Origin: Cyclonatronum proteinivorum
GTDB lineage: Bacteria > Bacteroidota > Rhodothermia > Balneolales > Cyclonatronaceae
DNA: 64,000 nt
NCBI RefSeq assembly: GCF_003353065.1
Contig: NZ_CP027806.1
Location: 4,112,501-4,176,500, forward strand
Reading direction: 5' to 3'
The notes below the pieces were generated by a model. That model was not told the DNA's origin, searched no databases, and saw only the letters and a program-made list of their open reading frames with translations. The position numbers and the translations under genes are program-made. Position 1 is the first letter of the stretch. Each line of letters opens with the position of its first letter. Positions 1 to 9,060 of the stretch are shown one piece after another.

Positions 1-1352
1 ACAACAGGGGGTTCATTTCCTGTTGGTGTCGTTTCTCCGCAATTGCTGCCTGTACCACTGTGGGCAAAATTCGACATCTGAATAATACTGAAAAGATGGA
101 AATACGGATCTGTGGTGAACTGAAGGTTATGTGCCCCGCAAATTCCTGCGTATCCCATAATGGTACTGCCGCTACCCGGCTCATAAGCACCACCCGCCGT
201 ACGATTCGAACCGCAACTGCCGGCTGTACCATTAAAGGTGTGCAACGCATTGTACTGATGGCCGATTTCATGGGCAACGAAATCAATGTAAAACGGATCG
301 TTAATCGGCTGAGGAAGCCCCGTCACACCGCGCGCTTTCTGCCCGTTCACACACACAGATCCTAAAGCGGCAACCCCGCCGCCACCGGTTGAGAATACGT
401 GACCAATATCATAGTTCGCAGGGCCAATCAGGTTGTCAATTCTGGCCTGATTTTGCCCGAGCATCGTAAAACCATTATTGTTAGCATAATCTGACGGATT
501 TGTAGAGATCAGAATCTCATTATTGTCAATCAGCACCATGTTGGAGGATACCTCGGTTTCATACAAACCATTTACCCTGTTCATGGCAACCACGATAGCG
601 GCCATAGCGCAGGCAATCGGATCATCAGGTGTTGCACAGCGGTTTGGCTGACTATGGAAGGTGGTATACTGTGCCGTTGCTGCCATCGCGAGGCGGTAGG
701 TACGCAGCTCTGTGCCGCTGAAGGCCGGCGCTTCTTTATAGATGGCTGCTTCAGCCTCGCGTTTGATGGCCTCATCATGTACGATGGGCTCGTGCTGCTC
801 AACACCCATGCGCTGCCGGAATGAGACAACATAGTTTTCACGGTTGTAAACCATCACCAACTCAGGCTGCTGCGCTGAGAACGGATCAATATAAAAGGTT
901 CCCGAGGCACTGCGGATCATACCGTGGAAGCCGGCGGCTGTAAAACTGATTCGTCCGTAGGCAGTCGGATCATCAATACCACCTACGCGGTATGTTTTGA
1001 AATCAGGAAACCTCGCCGCAAGCCCTTCTTCCATAACCGAAGACGCTACCGCATAAAAACGCTGCAGGCTTCCATCGGGCATGGGTAATGTAATTTGAGC
1101 TCCCTGTAAAATCCGCCCTGCAGCCTGCTTAGGGGCCGTTGCAAGCTCCGTTTTAAGATTTTGGAGGCTGAGCTCAGCGGATTTGTAAGCCACAGGATGT
1201 ACGTCGCGCTGACTCTCTACTGCCTGGGAAACTTCCGTGAAGCGCCAGAAGGAATCGCTGCTTTGCTGTGCCTGCAGAGGTGCACCGGCAAAAAGCGGAA
1301 GCACAACTACGAGTACAAGCATCATTTTAAACAATGGTATACTACTTTTCAT
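1..1352 (-). CDS. Secreted reprolysin-like zinc metalloprotease (partial)
   Basis: The frame starts at an ATG read from 1352 and runs off the left edge, so the C-terminus is missing (about 450 residues visible). The N-terminus is a Sec signal peptide: Lys, then a long hydrophobic stretch ending near APLQAQ. The catalytic metzincin motif HEIGHQYNALH (HExxHxxxxxH) begins at residue 361 and is followed by the Met-turn-like STIMGYAGIC. This places it in the reprolysin/M12B-like group of secreted peptidases. Family knowledge suggests extracellular protein breakdown. The missing end may carry a type IX sorting domain or adhesion repeats, but that cannot be seen here. Confidence 0.85.
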   Translation of the reverse strand, partial: MKSSIPLFKMMLVLVVVLPLFAGAPLQAQQSSDSFWRFTEVSQAVESQRDVHPVAYKSAELSLQNLKTELATAPKQAAGRILQGAQITLPMPDGSLQRFYAVASSVMEEGLAARFPDFKTYRVGGIDDPTAYGRISFTAAGFHGMIRSASGTFYIDPFSAQQPELVMVYNRENYVVSFRQRMGVEQHEPIVHDEAIKREAEAAIYKEAPAFSGTELRTYRLAMAATAQYTTFHSQPNRCATPDDPIACAMAAIVVAMNRVNGLYETEVSSNMVLIDNNEILISTNPSDYANNNGFTMLGQNQARIDNLIGPANYDIGHVFSTGGGGVAALGSVCVNGQKARGVTGLPQPINDPFYIDFVAHEIGHQYNALHTFNGTAGSCGSNRTAGGAYEPGSGSTIMGYAGICGAHNLQFTTDPYFHLFSIIQMSNFAHSGTGSNCGETTPTGNEPPV

Positions 1353-1647
1353 AATGTGAGATAATCTTAGTGTTGAGGTAAACCCTGCACAGCTAAAGGC
1401 CTTATCTAAAAGCACCCGATTTAGCCGAAATTAAGTATAGCATTTCAGTCTGAGTCAGGTGCTTCATTTAATAGACGCAGGGTTGTTTGTGAGCGGAACG
1501 GGGCTTGAAAGCATCCGCCGGGCAATCAGGTCGTAAGATTCTGCTATGCCCGGCGGGAAGCTAATTTTAAAGTTATATGTTTCTTTGCTCTTTTTAAAAG
1601 TATTGTTATTACAAATAAGCACTAAGGAATAGCTCCTGCGCTATGGC
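1353..1647. other. Intergenic region without visible gene
   Basis: These 295 bp lie between two minus-strand genes. I see no coding frame of credible length and no clear terminator. The short string TAGACGCAGGG near 1472 recurs near 7630 upstream of another gene, but it is too short to interpret. Confidence 0.5.
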
Positions 1648-2874
1648 TTACTGACAGCGGTTACTTGCCAGTTCCCCGTTGATGATGACCGTGCATACCC
1701 GGCTTGTGTACTCAAACGGATCGCCTTCCCACAGCACTACGTCGGCATCTTTACCCCGTTCGAGCGAACCTGTGCGGTCGTCTATGCCGAGGAAGCGGGC
1801 GGCGTCAATAGTGAGTGCACGCAGCCCATGCTCAAAGGGCAGTCCGTTTGCAACTGCAATTGCGGTTTCAAAGTGCACGACCCTGGTTTTGGGTACGTAG
1901 CCTTCAAAGCCGCTCTGGAAGGTAAAGGGAATACCGGCTTCGGCGAGCTTAGCCGCCGTGTTAAAGGCCGCGTTGGTGGTTTCGCCCCGGGTGCGCACCA
2001 TGGTCGGGTGCAGGATGATGTGCACGCCGGCCTCCTTCAGCTCATCAATCAGCAAATAGGCTTCAGAGGCCCCTTCAAGTACAAGCTCAAAGCCGAACTC
2101 CTGCTGCAGACGAAGGGCCGACATCATTTCTGACACCTGATGTGCATGGATCATCGCCCGCATTTCCCCGTTGAGTATGCTTACCATGGTTTCCATTTTT
2201 AAATCACGGGTCGGGTTCTCCTGAGCGCTGTACTCCTGCGCTTTAATGAACTCAGCACGCAGCATGGCCATCATACGGGAGCGCGTACCGGGCGAACCGC
2301 CGTAGTTTGAACTCACCGTCGGGCCGAGCGTAAATGCCACCATAGCTGCGGGATTTATGACAGCTTCTTCCACGGTATGGCCCCATGTTTTTGCGATAAG
2401 CGTCTGCCCGCTGGCGAGGGCGCCGGGTCCGTGCCCGGTGTGAACGGTTGTGACGCCGAGATTTCGCAGCCATACGACGAGGTCTTCGCGGGCATTGTAG
2501 GCGTCAATGGCACGAAGATCGGGCTGAAACGGGTTCGAAGTTTCGAGCTGATCCTGATCATGCGGAATATTCAGAATGCCGGACAGCCCCACAACCGAAC
2601 GGGTATCGATAATGCCGGGCGTCACAAACGGGGCTTCGTAAACATCGAAGCCGTCCGGTATGCTCACACGGGAAGCCGGCCCTACGCGATCGATACGCCC
2701 ATTGCGGATAAGCACGACACCATTTTCGATCGGATCACCGGCCATGGTATACACGGTTTCCCCTTTAACGGCTATATCTTGAGCGTTCAGCTGCGCAACG
2801 GGGGCAGAACAGGCCGCGAACAACCATCCAAGCATCAGCGGCAGCATCATATACATTTTCGGATACGCTTTCAT
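1648..2874 (-). CDS. Amidohydrolase-like lipoprotein, metal ligands lost
   Basis: A 408-residue protein with a lipoprotein signal (LFAAC, lipid-acceptor Cys about residue 22) and the amidohydrolase/imidazolonepropionase-like fold: GETVYTMAGDPIENG at the start and GSLERGKDADVVLWEGDP at the end. The beta-1 metal motif HxH is replaced by DTRSV, and the usual beta-8 Asp region reads FQSGFEG, so both halves of a metal site appear gone. Its neighbour keeps DTHSH and HTDDS at the same places. The start codon overlaps the neighbour's stop (ATGA), so the two are translationally coupled. Probably a pseudoenzyme partner exported to the periplasm or outer membrane; its substrate is unknown. Confidence 0.8.
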   Translation of the reverse strand: MKAYPKMYMMLPLMLGWLFAACSAPVAQLNAQDIAVKGETVYTMAGDPIENGVVLIRNGRIDRVGPASRVSIPDGFDVYEAPFVTPGIIDTRSVVGLSGILNIPHDQDQLETSNPFQPDLRAIDAYNAREDLVVWLRNLGVTTVHTGHGPGALASGQTLIAKTWGHTVEEAVINPAAMVAFTLGPTVSSNYGGSPGTRSRMMAMLRAEFIKAQEYSAQENPTRDLKMETMVSILNGEMRAMIHAHQVSEMMSALRLQQEFGFELVLEGASEAYLLIDELKEAGVHIILHPTMVRTRGETTNAAFNTAAKLAEAGIPFTFQSGFEGYVPKTRVVHFETAIAVANGLPFEHGLRALTIDAARFLGIDDRTGSLERGKDADVVLWEGDPFEYTSRVCTVIINGELASNRCQ

Positions 2875-4178
2875 TGTGATCCTCCTGCGGAATAGTGGTC
2901 GAAATAGTCCCCGCGGTACACTTCATGTCCGCCGGTTGCATAGGGAAGCTGATCCGGATTGGCGCGATCAAATACTTTATTGCCTTCCACCCAGGTTTGC
3001 TGCACATGGGTGTACACGCTGAATGGGTCGCCGGTGAGGAGGATGAAATCGGCATCTTTGCCGGGCTCAAGCGAACCAACCCGGTCTTCAAGATCGAGCT
3101 GCCGGGCCGCTGCGATGGTCAGTGCTTCGAGCGCTTTTTCGCGGCTCATGCCATCACGAACCGCAAAAGCCGCCATTCGGAAAAACAGGCGGGAATCGGT
3201 CACGCTGTCGTCGGTATGGAAGGAAACCTCGGCACCGGCTTCTTCGAGCACGCGCCCGGATTTGTAAAGCAGGTTCACGGCTTCGAGCTTCCCGCCCGGG
3301 GTATCGAGCACGATGATCGAGCTTGGAACACCGGCGGCTGCGATTTCATCAGCTACAAGCCAGGCGTCCGTTACGTGGTGCAGCACCACACGAAAGCCAA
3401 ATTCACGCTGCATACGCAGTACCGTGAGGATGTCATCATGCCGGTGTGTGTGAAAATGGACAATTCTGTCGCCGTTCAGGGCTTCCACAATTGGCTCAAG
3501 GCGCAGGTTGCGGGGCACATTTTCTTCCTCACTCAGCCGCTGCTGATATGCCTGTGCTTCAATAAAGAGCCCGCGCTGCAAGGTAGCAGAACGCGCACGT
3601 GTACCGGGAAAGGGCGGCTGACGCAGCGGGTTGGTGCCATTGGCCATTTTTATTCCGCCGGCGAATCCATCACGCAAACGGGCGTCGGGCATGAGCATGT
3701 CGTAAACCGTGCGGGCATCGCGCAGCTTTAAGTAAATGGTCTGACCGCTGAGCAGGTGTCCGGAACCGGGCATTACGTTTGCGACCGTAACACCGCCCGT
3801 TCGGGCTTTTTTGAAGGTATCGGAGCGAACATCAATCGCATCCATAATGCGCACATCGGGATGCATCGGGGAGGATCGGTCTCCACCATCGCCGCCGCCA
3901 ATGTGAGAATGCGTATCAACGAGGCCGGGCATAATAATGAAACCGCTGGCATCGCGCCGTTCAGCATCCGCCGGGATGTTCACCGATCCAGCCGCGCCAA
4001 CAGCTATAATTTTGCCTTCATGAACAACAAGAACCCCGTTTTCGATGGGTTCTGAGGAAATGGGGTACAGGGTCGCTCCCTCAAATGCGACCGGCACCTG
4101 CTGCGCATACATCCCCAACGGGATGAGCAGCAGGCACAACGTAACCCCCAACAGTCGGTAGCTAACTTTAGGTATCAT
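2871..4178 (-). CDS. Secreted amidohydrolase (imidazolonepropionase-like)
   Basis: An amidohydrolase-superfamily enzyme with an intact metal site. PGLVDTHSHIGG supplies HxH, VHFHTHRHDD and VVLHHVTDAW supply later His ligands, and FHTDDSV supplies the beta-8 Asp. The C-terminal DRVGSLEPGKDADFILLTGDP is the typical return to the small beta domain. I chose the ATG at 4178 (MIPKVSYRLLG) because a signal peptide follows directly; a longer frame to 4229 adds 17 residues with no signal character. It is the first gene of a two-gene operon with the degenerate paralogue. The substrate cannot be told from sequence; enzymes of this group often act on cyclic amides or dipeptides. Confidence 0.85.
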   Translation of the reverse strand: MIPKVSYRLLGVTLCLLLIPLGMYAQQVPVAFEGATLYPISSEPIENGVLVVHEGKIIAVGAAGSVNIPADAERRDASGFIIMPGLVDTHSHIGGGDGGDRSSPMHPDVRIMDAIDVRSDTFKKARTGGVTVANVMPGSGHLLSGQTIYLKLRDARTVYDMLMPDARLRDGFAGGIKMANGTNPLRQPPFPGTRARSATLQRGLFIEAQAYQQRLSEEENVPRNLRLEPIVEALNGDRIVHFHTHRHDDILTVLRMQREFGFRVVLHHVTDAWLVADEIAAAGVPSSIIVLDTPGGKLEAVNLLYKSGRVLEEAGAEVSFHTDDSVTDSRLFFRMAAFAVRDGMSREKALEALTIAAARQLDLEDRVGSLEPGKDADFILLTGDPFSVYTHVQQTWVEGNKVFDRANPDQLPYATGGHEVYRGDYFDHYSAGGSQ

Positions 4179-4247
4179 AGTGTAAGGTTGGTTAGTAGTA
4201 CGTGCGAAACTGAATGTAACAGAATGCATCTGCCTATACCAACAGCA

Positions 4248-4283
4248 CAGGGCCGGAGGGTGTTATCATTTCCCCCGGCCCTG
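4248..4283. terminator. GC-rich hairpin between two minus-strand operons
   Basis: Arms CAGGGCCGG (4248-4256) and CCGGCCCTG (4275-4283) pair perfectly, with further G/C pairs inside. It lies after the LpoB gene and before the amidohydrolase pair on the minus strand. Neither side has a clean T-run, so it may be a weak terminator or just a stable intergenic stem. Confidence 0.4.
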
Positions 4284-4380
4284 TTAATTCTTGCAAAGAG
4301 GGTTGTTTGGAAAAATTACGGATTTACGGCCTGTCCGGAAATGACGCAGCCGGCCCGGTACCACATCAACCGAAAAAAAA

Positions 4381-5010
4381 CTAACGGATTGCGCGGCGCT
4401 CAATTACCTTCCGGATTTGCTCATTGCCTATCCATACCTTTTCGGTGGTTTCGACATTTACCAGCTCGAGATTCACGGAGTAAAAAATGACGGCCTGCCG
4501 GCGGTCAACAGATTCATCGATGATGGAATTGATGTTGCCGACAAGCATGAAATCGGCGCCAAGTTCCTGTGCAAGGTTTTTCACGGTTTCGAAGGATGCG
4601 TACTGCTGCTGCTGCGATCGCTCTTCCCGGATATCCGCGCGGACGTTTCCACCGGCAACAAAGCGGACTTCCCCGGAATTGATGAGCTCCCGCTCAAGAT
4701 CGCGTGTAAAGACTTCGGTATCGATGTGCTCCATACTGTCGTTTTGTACTCTGCCGACAATAACGACCGGTTCGCGGTCCTGCGCGTCTTTAAAGCGCTG
4801 CAGCCAGGGGCGGCGAAGCACATCGCCAATCATCGTTTCAGAGACGATTCGGGCGTCGCGGTCATTCCAGCGTCCTGAAAGCTCGGGGGCTTCATCAGCA
4901 CCAACGCGGGTCACGGTTTGGCTTGGCCCGCCGGCACAGGAAGCCACAAAAAGAAAGCTAAGCACAATTATGAAGCTGTGGATCAAAGATGGGGTTTTCA
5001 TATCGGACAT
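4381..5010 (-). CDS. lpoB: LpoB-like penicillin-binding protein activator lipoprotein
   Basis: A 209-residue lipoprotein (signal ending FLFVASCAGG). The body matches the LpoB family pattern: ELSGRWNDRDARIVSE, then MIGDVLRRPWL, then VGRVQNDSMEHIDTEVF, then LAQELGADFMLVGNINS. In enterobacteria LpoB spans the periplasm and stimulates PBP1B. In Bacteroidota-like genomes, homologues usually sit beside LPP20 and COG3014 lipoproteins, as here, and their role is unproven. It is the last gene of a three-gene minus-strand operon, 53 bp after the LPP20 gene. The family call is firm; the PBP partner is inference. Confidence 0.85.
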   Translation of the reverse strand: MSDMKTPSLIHSFIIVLSFLFVASCAGGPSQTVTRVGADEAPELSGRWNDRDARIVSETMIGDVLRRPWLQRFKDAQDREPVVIVGRVQNDSMEHIDTEVFTRDLERELINSGEVRFVAGGNVRADIREERSQQQQYASFETVKNLAQELGADFMLVGNINSIIDESVDRRQAVIFYSVNLELVNVETTEKVWIGNEQIRKVIERRAIR

Positions 5011-5063
5011 CAGAGGTTTTCTAAATTAAATGGAATAAATACTGAGGGTTTTGGCAGACATGC

Positions 5064-6095
5064 TCAGTCCCGGATGAGTTCACGGAGCTGTGCTTCGAGA
5101 AACGTTTTGAAGGGCCGCTCAACAGCTGCCCTTGCGTCGCGGGCTGTTCTGCGGGAAGCCTGATCTTCCGTTGCGGCACCCGTGCGGCCTTCCCGAAAAA
5201 ACGAACTGAAATCGGTTCTCGTTTGGGTATCCTGAATATCAACCGTCAGGCTCCAGTGTTTGAAGTGTGCGTCGGTACGGCCGAGATCGGTGTCTTCCAT
5301 CAGAAAATCTGCCCGAACGTTCAGCAAAGCACTTCCGACACCTTCTCCCGTTCTGAACCCAAGCTCCTGAAATGCACCGCGCAGGGCTCCGTCGAGCTCA
5401 CGAGGGAAATCATCCGATGTATGAATCTCCACGGTTGCCTGATCGGCAAGCTCATCCAGTTTACGCTCAATTTCTAAACGGCGCTCCGTTTCTGTGTTGA
5501 ACGGAACAGACCGCGCCAGAATCAGATCGCGCTGCTGCGACAGGTTTTCATTCACGCGGCTGATGGTGAGGGCGGCCCGGTAAAACCCCATTTTGCGAAT
5601 CACGCTGTTATCGCGCTCCGCCTGACCAACAATCGACTCAATCACCATATCATTGCTGGTGATTTCCCTGGAGTAAATGATAGAAGTCGGCAGGCGCTCA
5701 AAGCCGATCAGCACGTAGTAGGTCCCTTCCGGACTGCGGTGGGTTTCATACATCTGAACGTTGAGCATTTCTAAATCAGAAGTAACCTGCGTGGTGGAAA
5801 TGAGGCTGGTAATGCGGTTCAGATTTACATCTTCGCCCTGCATGGTTTCGAGAAAATCATCAACCAGGGTTTGGCTTGCCTGAACATCTGCCCGAAAGGT
5901 ACGGGCGAGATTTCCGGCGGCGTTATCCTGCGCAGCCTGCAGTGAACTGCCGGAACCAATGGCGGTCAGGTACTGCTGATCGGGGTATACATCGCCGGGA
6001 CTTGTAAGCCATTGCGGCGTTCGGGGCGTGGAAGCACAGGAAATCAGCATAATGCTGAGCGCCAGGGTAAGCGGGATGGTAAATAGTTGTTTCAT
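5064..6095 (-). CDS. LPP20-family lipoprotein
   Basis: A 343-residue lipoprotein (signal ending IMLISCAST). PQWLTSPGDVYPDQQYLTAIGSGSSLQAAQDNAAGNLAR is the LPP20 signature: a W-L-x-x-P entry, a G-x-G-x-S strand, then an Ala-rich helix. A second half (about residues 190-320) holds mixed alpha/beta sequence with HIHTSDD-like and RADF strands, longer than simple LPP20 proteins. It is the middle gene of the COG3014-LPP20-LpoB set. It is an outer-membrane or periplasmic protein of unknown biochemical role; the conserved neighbourhood hints at cell-envelope maintenance. Confidence 0.8.
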   Translation of the reverse strand: MKQLFTIPLTLALSIMLISCASTPRTPQWLTSPGDVYPDQQYLTAIGSGSSLQAAQDNAAGNLARTFRADVQASQTLVDDFLETMQGEDVNLNRITSLISTTQVTSDLEMLNVQMYETHRSPEGTYYVLIGFERLPTSIIYSREITSNDMVIESIVGQAERDNSVIRKMGFYRAALTISRVNENLSQQRDLILARSVPFNTETERRLEIERKLDELADQATVEIHTSDDFPRELDGALRGAFQELGFRTGEGVGSALLNVRADFLMEDTDLGRTDAHFKHWSLTVDIQDTQTRTDFSSFFREGRTGAATEDQASRRTARDARAAVERPFKTFLEAQLRELIRD

Positions 6096-6149
6096 ACATT
6101 TTGGGTTTAAATATGCAGGAAAGTGAAAAAAACCTGAACCGGATTAAAC

Positions 6150-7499
6150 TTAGCCCGGGAAAAATGTTTCGGCAATCTGAAGCTTGTTATCAGGTGAAAT
6201 GTCTACATGCTGCACGAGTTCATGGATGATACGATTTGTTCTGTCAAAATATCGGATTTTGATTTCGTGCGTACCGGGCGGCAGATGTACCGTTTGTCCG
6301 TGCACCCTGCCCGGCATGGTCTGCCAGCTTCTCAGGTCGGCAACTTCTGTGAGCTCCGTAGCTATGGTTCCGACAAGTCGCGCCAGAATACGCCCGCCTT
6401 CCCCAAACTCGCTTGCAGCTGCGCGCTGTCCGGCACGGTTAGCGACATGTTTTAGCGTTGAACGGATGATGGCTCTTGTTATGATAATCGGACGCCGCAC
6501 CTGGAAAACACTTTCGGCCGTTGTGGCAAAATCATCTAAAAGAGGCATGGAGACCGTCTGCGTACCATTGATGACGGCTTCGACACGCTGAATGCTTGTG
6601 GGGTGCTGCCTTAGCGAAGGGACAGCATATTTTATATAGGTACGCAGGTCATTCGAATAAATACGCAGCTCATTGGAAACCTTGCTTGGCGCTTGTCCGC
6701 CAAAACCGAGAAGTAAAACATTTCCGGCTTCCGGCGCGCCGCGTCCCTGAACAGCGGCAGTTGTTCCTCTGGAAGATTCAATAAACCGTTGCCCCGGGAA
6801 GTTACGGGAGAAGGTTCGCTGAAAGCGGTCGAACTCAATACGGGCGTTATCTTCGCGTCCCTGCCTGGAAAAAATAACGTAGCTCAGAAAGTGTCCGAAC
6901 GGACTCGCCTGAATGTTGGTGCTGCCACGCCCCCAACCGGGGCTCGTGTCTGTACTTGTGGTGTCGCTTCTCGAAAGGGTTTCCACCAGTCCGTCATAGC
7001 GGATAGATAAGTTTTCAAGTTTAAAGGAAGCGCGGCGGGCTTCTACGGTGGCGGCTTCCAGATCGCCTAAATGAATGGCAGAAAGGGCATTAAACAAATT
7101 AATCATCACATCTTCATAGTCTTCGCCCTGATATTCAAGTTCGCCATCATTTACAAGGAAGGCCCGCAGGTTTCGCTCTACAGAAATACCGAACAAGCGG
7201 TCTATTTCTTCCTCAGCACTTATAAAGTAGGCCTTACTTTCCGCGTGATTGCCATTAAAGTAATGAAGGGTACCCAGCTCGAGATTAAGTAATACCTGAT
7301 CTTGTGTCCGGTATGCACGTGCGCCAAGCTGATCCAGCAACTGTTGTGACCCGGCTATATCGCCCGAGGTAAAGGAAGCCCTGAGCTGATTTTGAGCTTC
7401 CATCAGATTGGTCATTCCGCAGGCAGAAATTGACAGTAAAACCACCGGCAATAATACCGCCCAAACCAATAGATTTCTGTGATAATGGAATAAATGCAC
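6150..7499 (-). CDS. COG3014-family TPR-like lipoprotein
   Basis: 449 residues, lipoprotein signal ending SISACGM. The N-terminal 200 residues are helical repeats (LLDQLGARAYRTQDQVLLNLELGTLHYF, then DVMINLFNALSAIHLGDLEAATVEARR) like tetratricopeptide units. The C-terminal half is beta-rich with VNLPPGTHEIKIRYFD-type strands. This architecture fits the uncharacterised COG3014 lipoproteins, which co-occur with LPP20 and LpoB genes. It is the first gene of the minus-strand operon. Its upstream region is shared with the divergent cytochrome peroxidase and holds an 18-bp palindrome. The molecular function is unknown. Confidence 0.78.
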   Translation of the reverse strand: MHLFHYHRNLLVWAVLLPVVLLSISACGMTNLMEAQNQLRASFTSGDIAGSQQLLDQLGARAYRTQDQVLLNLELGTLHYFNGNHAESKAYFISAEEEIDRLFGISVERNLRAFLVNDGELEYQGEDYEDVMINLFNALSAIHLGDLEAATVEARRASFKLENLSIRYDGLVETLSRSDTTSTDTSPGWGRGSTNIQASPFGHFLSYVIFSRQGREDNARIEFDRFQRTFSRNFPGQRFIESSRGTTAAVQGRGAPEAGNVLLLGFGGQAPSKVSNELRIYSNDLRTYIKYAVPSLRQHPTSIQRVEAVINGTQTVSMPLLDDFATTAESVFQVRRPIIITRAIIRSTLKHVANRAGQRAAASEFGEGGRILARLVGTIATELTEVADLRSWQTMPGRVHGQTVHLPPGTHEIKIRYFDRTNRIIHELVQHVDISPDNKLQIAETFFPG

Positions 7500-7553
7500 G
7501 TAAATCCGTAAAACTGAGTTAAATGATTACCTCAATTATACGAACATCAATTG

Positions 7554-7571
7554 ATTTAAGTGCACTTAAAT
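7554..7571. promoter_or_regulatory. 18-bp perfect palindrome in a divergent promoter region
   Basis: ATTTAAGTGCACTTAAAT reads the same on both strands. It lies 55 bp upstream of the COG3014 lipoprotein start and about 180 bp upstream of the peroxidase. Position and symmetry suit a dimeric regulator's operator; no regulator gene is adjacent. A TAnnTTTG-like element (TAAATTTG) near 7670 could be the peroxidase -7 box. Confidence 0.4.
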
Positions 7572-7749
7572 TTGGGGAGATTTCGAAGCCTTCAGACTTC
7601 ACCATATCTGTTGTGCTTATATGAGCATATAGACGCAGGGCATTAAATCGGACTGTTCCGCTTGCTTATAAATTTGAATATCTATATTATAATAGAAGCC
7701 ATCTTTGACTTTAGCTCATTTGAACATCACACCTTTAATATATTCCGAT

Positions 7750-8802
7750 ATGTACTATTATTTAAGTTCTGAGACAAAGAGCAAGCCGGCCATGCTGCTT
7801 ATTGTTCTTATTTCCCTGATTGCGGTTTTCGGATTACTAAGCTGTCAGCAGGGGGCTGACCGCACCGCAGAAGCACCTGTGACGCCACATCCGCTTTTTG
7901 AAATTTTACCGGATGATGTTGAAGATCCGGAAGACAATATCCGCACCCCGGAACGTATTGATCTTGGCCACAAGCTCTTTTTTGAGCCCAAACTTTCCCG
8001 TTCCGGTATTATCAGCTGTAACTCCTGCCACGTAGTTGGTGCAGCCGGTGTTGATCACCGGGCCCGAGCTATTGGCGAAGGCGCGCAGGTTGGTCCGAGA
8101 AACTCGCCAACCGTATTTAATGCTGCTTTCCTGAAAGCGCAGTTTTGGGATGGCCGTGCTGCTACCCTCGAAGAGCAGGCCAAAGGCCCGATTCAGGCAC
8201 ACGTTGAAATGGACCTCACACCAGAAGAAGCCATCAACCGCCTTTACAATACCGGCTACATGCCGTATTTCGAAGCTGCTTTCCCGGATGAAGAAGAGCC
8301 GCTTACTTTTGAAAATCTTGCCAAAGCCATTGCAGCCTTTGAGCGAACCCTCCTCACACCGGGCTCACCATTTGACCATTATCTGGCCGGTAATTATGAA
8401 ATCCTGAATGATCAGGAGCTTCGCGGTCTTTCGCTCTTCCAGGACGCAGGTTGCGCGAGCTGTCACCACGGTCCGCTGCTCGGCGGCAACTTGTTCATGG
8501 AATTCTCCCACCTCGGTGGCGAAGATGTCGGCCGCGGTGCCATTACCGGCTACCCCGGCGATCAGTTCGTGTTCCGCGTAGCACCGCTTCGCAATGTTGC
8601 CCTTACCTATCCTTACTTCCATGACGGAAGCGTAGCAACCCTCGAAGAAGCCGTTTCCATTATGGGTCACGCACAGTTAAACCGTGACTTGAATGAGCAG
8701 GAAGTTGACGATATCGTAGCATTCCTCAACACCTTAACCGGTGAATTCCCGATGATTGCACATCCAAGCCTGCCGCGCAACCCGCCCGCACAGCGAAGAT
8801 AA
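7750..8802 (+). CDS. Di-haem cytochrome c peroxidase (CcpA/MauG family)
   Basis: Two c-type haem motifs are visible, CNSCH and CASCH, the second 145 residues after the first. The protein also has the family string PTVFNAAFLKAQFWDGRAATLEEQ and the C-terminal FRVAPLRNVALTYPYFHDGS. These mark bacterial di-haem cytochrome c peroxidases, which reduce hydrogen peroxide in the periplasm with electrons from small cytochromes. I chose the ATG at 7750 because it gives a basic N-terminus before a lipoprotein signal ending FGLLSC. An ATG at 7705 in the same frame adds 15 residues. It stands alone, with a strong terminator downstream. Confidence 0.88.
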   Translation: MYYYLSSETKSKPAMLLIVLISLIAVFGLLSCQQGADRTAEAPVTPHPLFEILPDDVEDPEDNIRTPERIDLGHKLFFEPKLSRSGIISCNSCHVVGAAGVDHRARAIGEGAQVGPRNSPTVFNAAFLKAQFWDGRAATLEEQAKGPIQAHVEMDLTPEEAINRLYNTGYMPYFEAAFPDEEEPLTFENLAKAIAAFERTLLTPGSPFDHYLAGNYEILNDQELRGLSLFQDAGCASCHHGPLLGGNLFMEFSHLGGEDVGRGAITGYPGDQFVFRVAPLRNVALTYPYFHDGSVATLEEAVSIMGHAQLNRDLNEQEVDDIVAFLNTLTGEFPMIAHPSLPRNPPAQRR

Positions 8803-8871
8803 ACCTGAGTATAATTCATTGTAGTTAGTAGCAAAGTTAGTGATAATGAAAACCCGCATGGTTTTCTCCAG

Positions 8872-8902
8872 AAAGCCCGGTTTAGTCGCCGGGCTTTTTC
8901 TT
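8872..8902 (+). terminator. Rho-independent terminator after the peroxidase gene
   Basis: AAAGCCCGG (8872-8880) pairs with CCGGGCTTT (8889-8897) across an 8-base loop and is followed by a T-rich tail. The same stem sequence is used at 9675 and 48505. Confidence 0.85.
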
Positions 8903-9060
8903 TTTGACCATATGTGCGGGTATTTTTAAACCCTAGTAAAATTTTTCTTAATTTGGGCGTTGTATCCTGCAACTCTAAGCAATACTTCCGGTACAAAATG
9001 TACCTGAGACCTAAGCCTACCTTTTTTTCTTTCCTACCTCAAACCAAACCTACATTCGTT

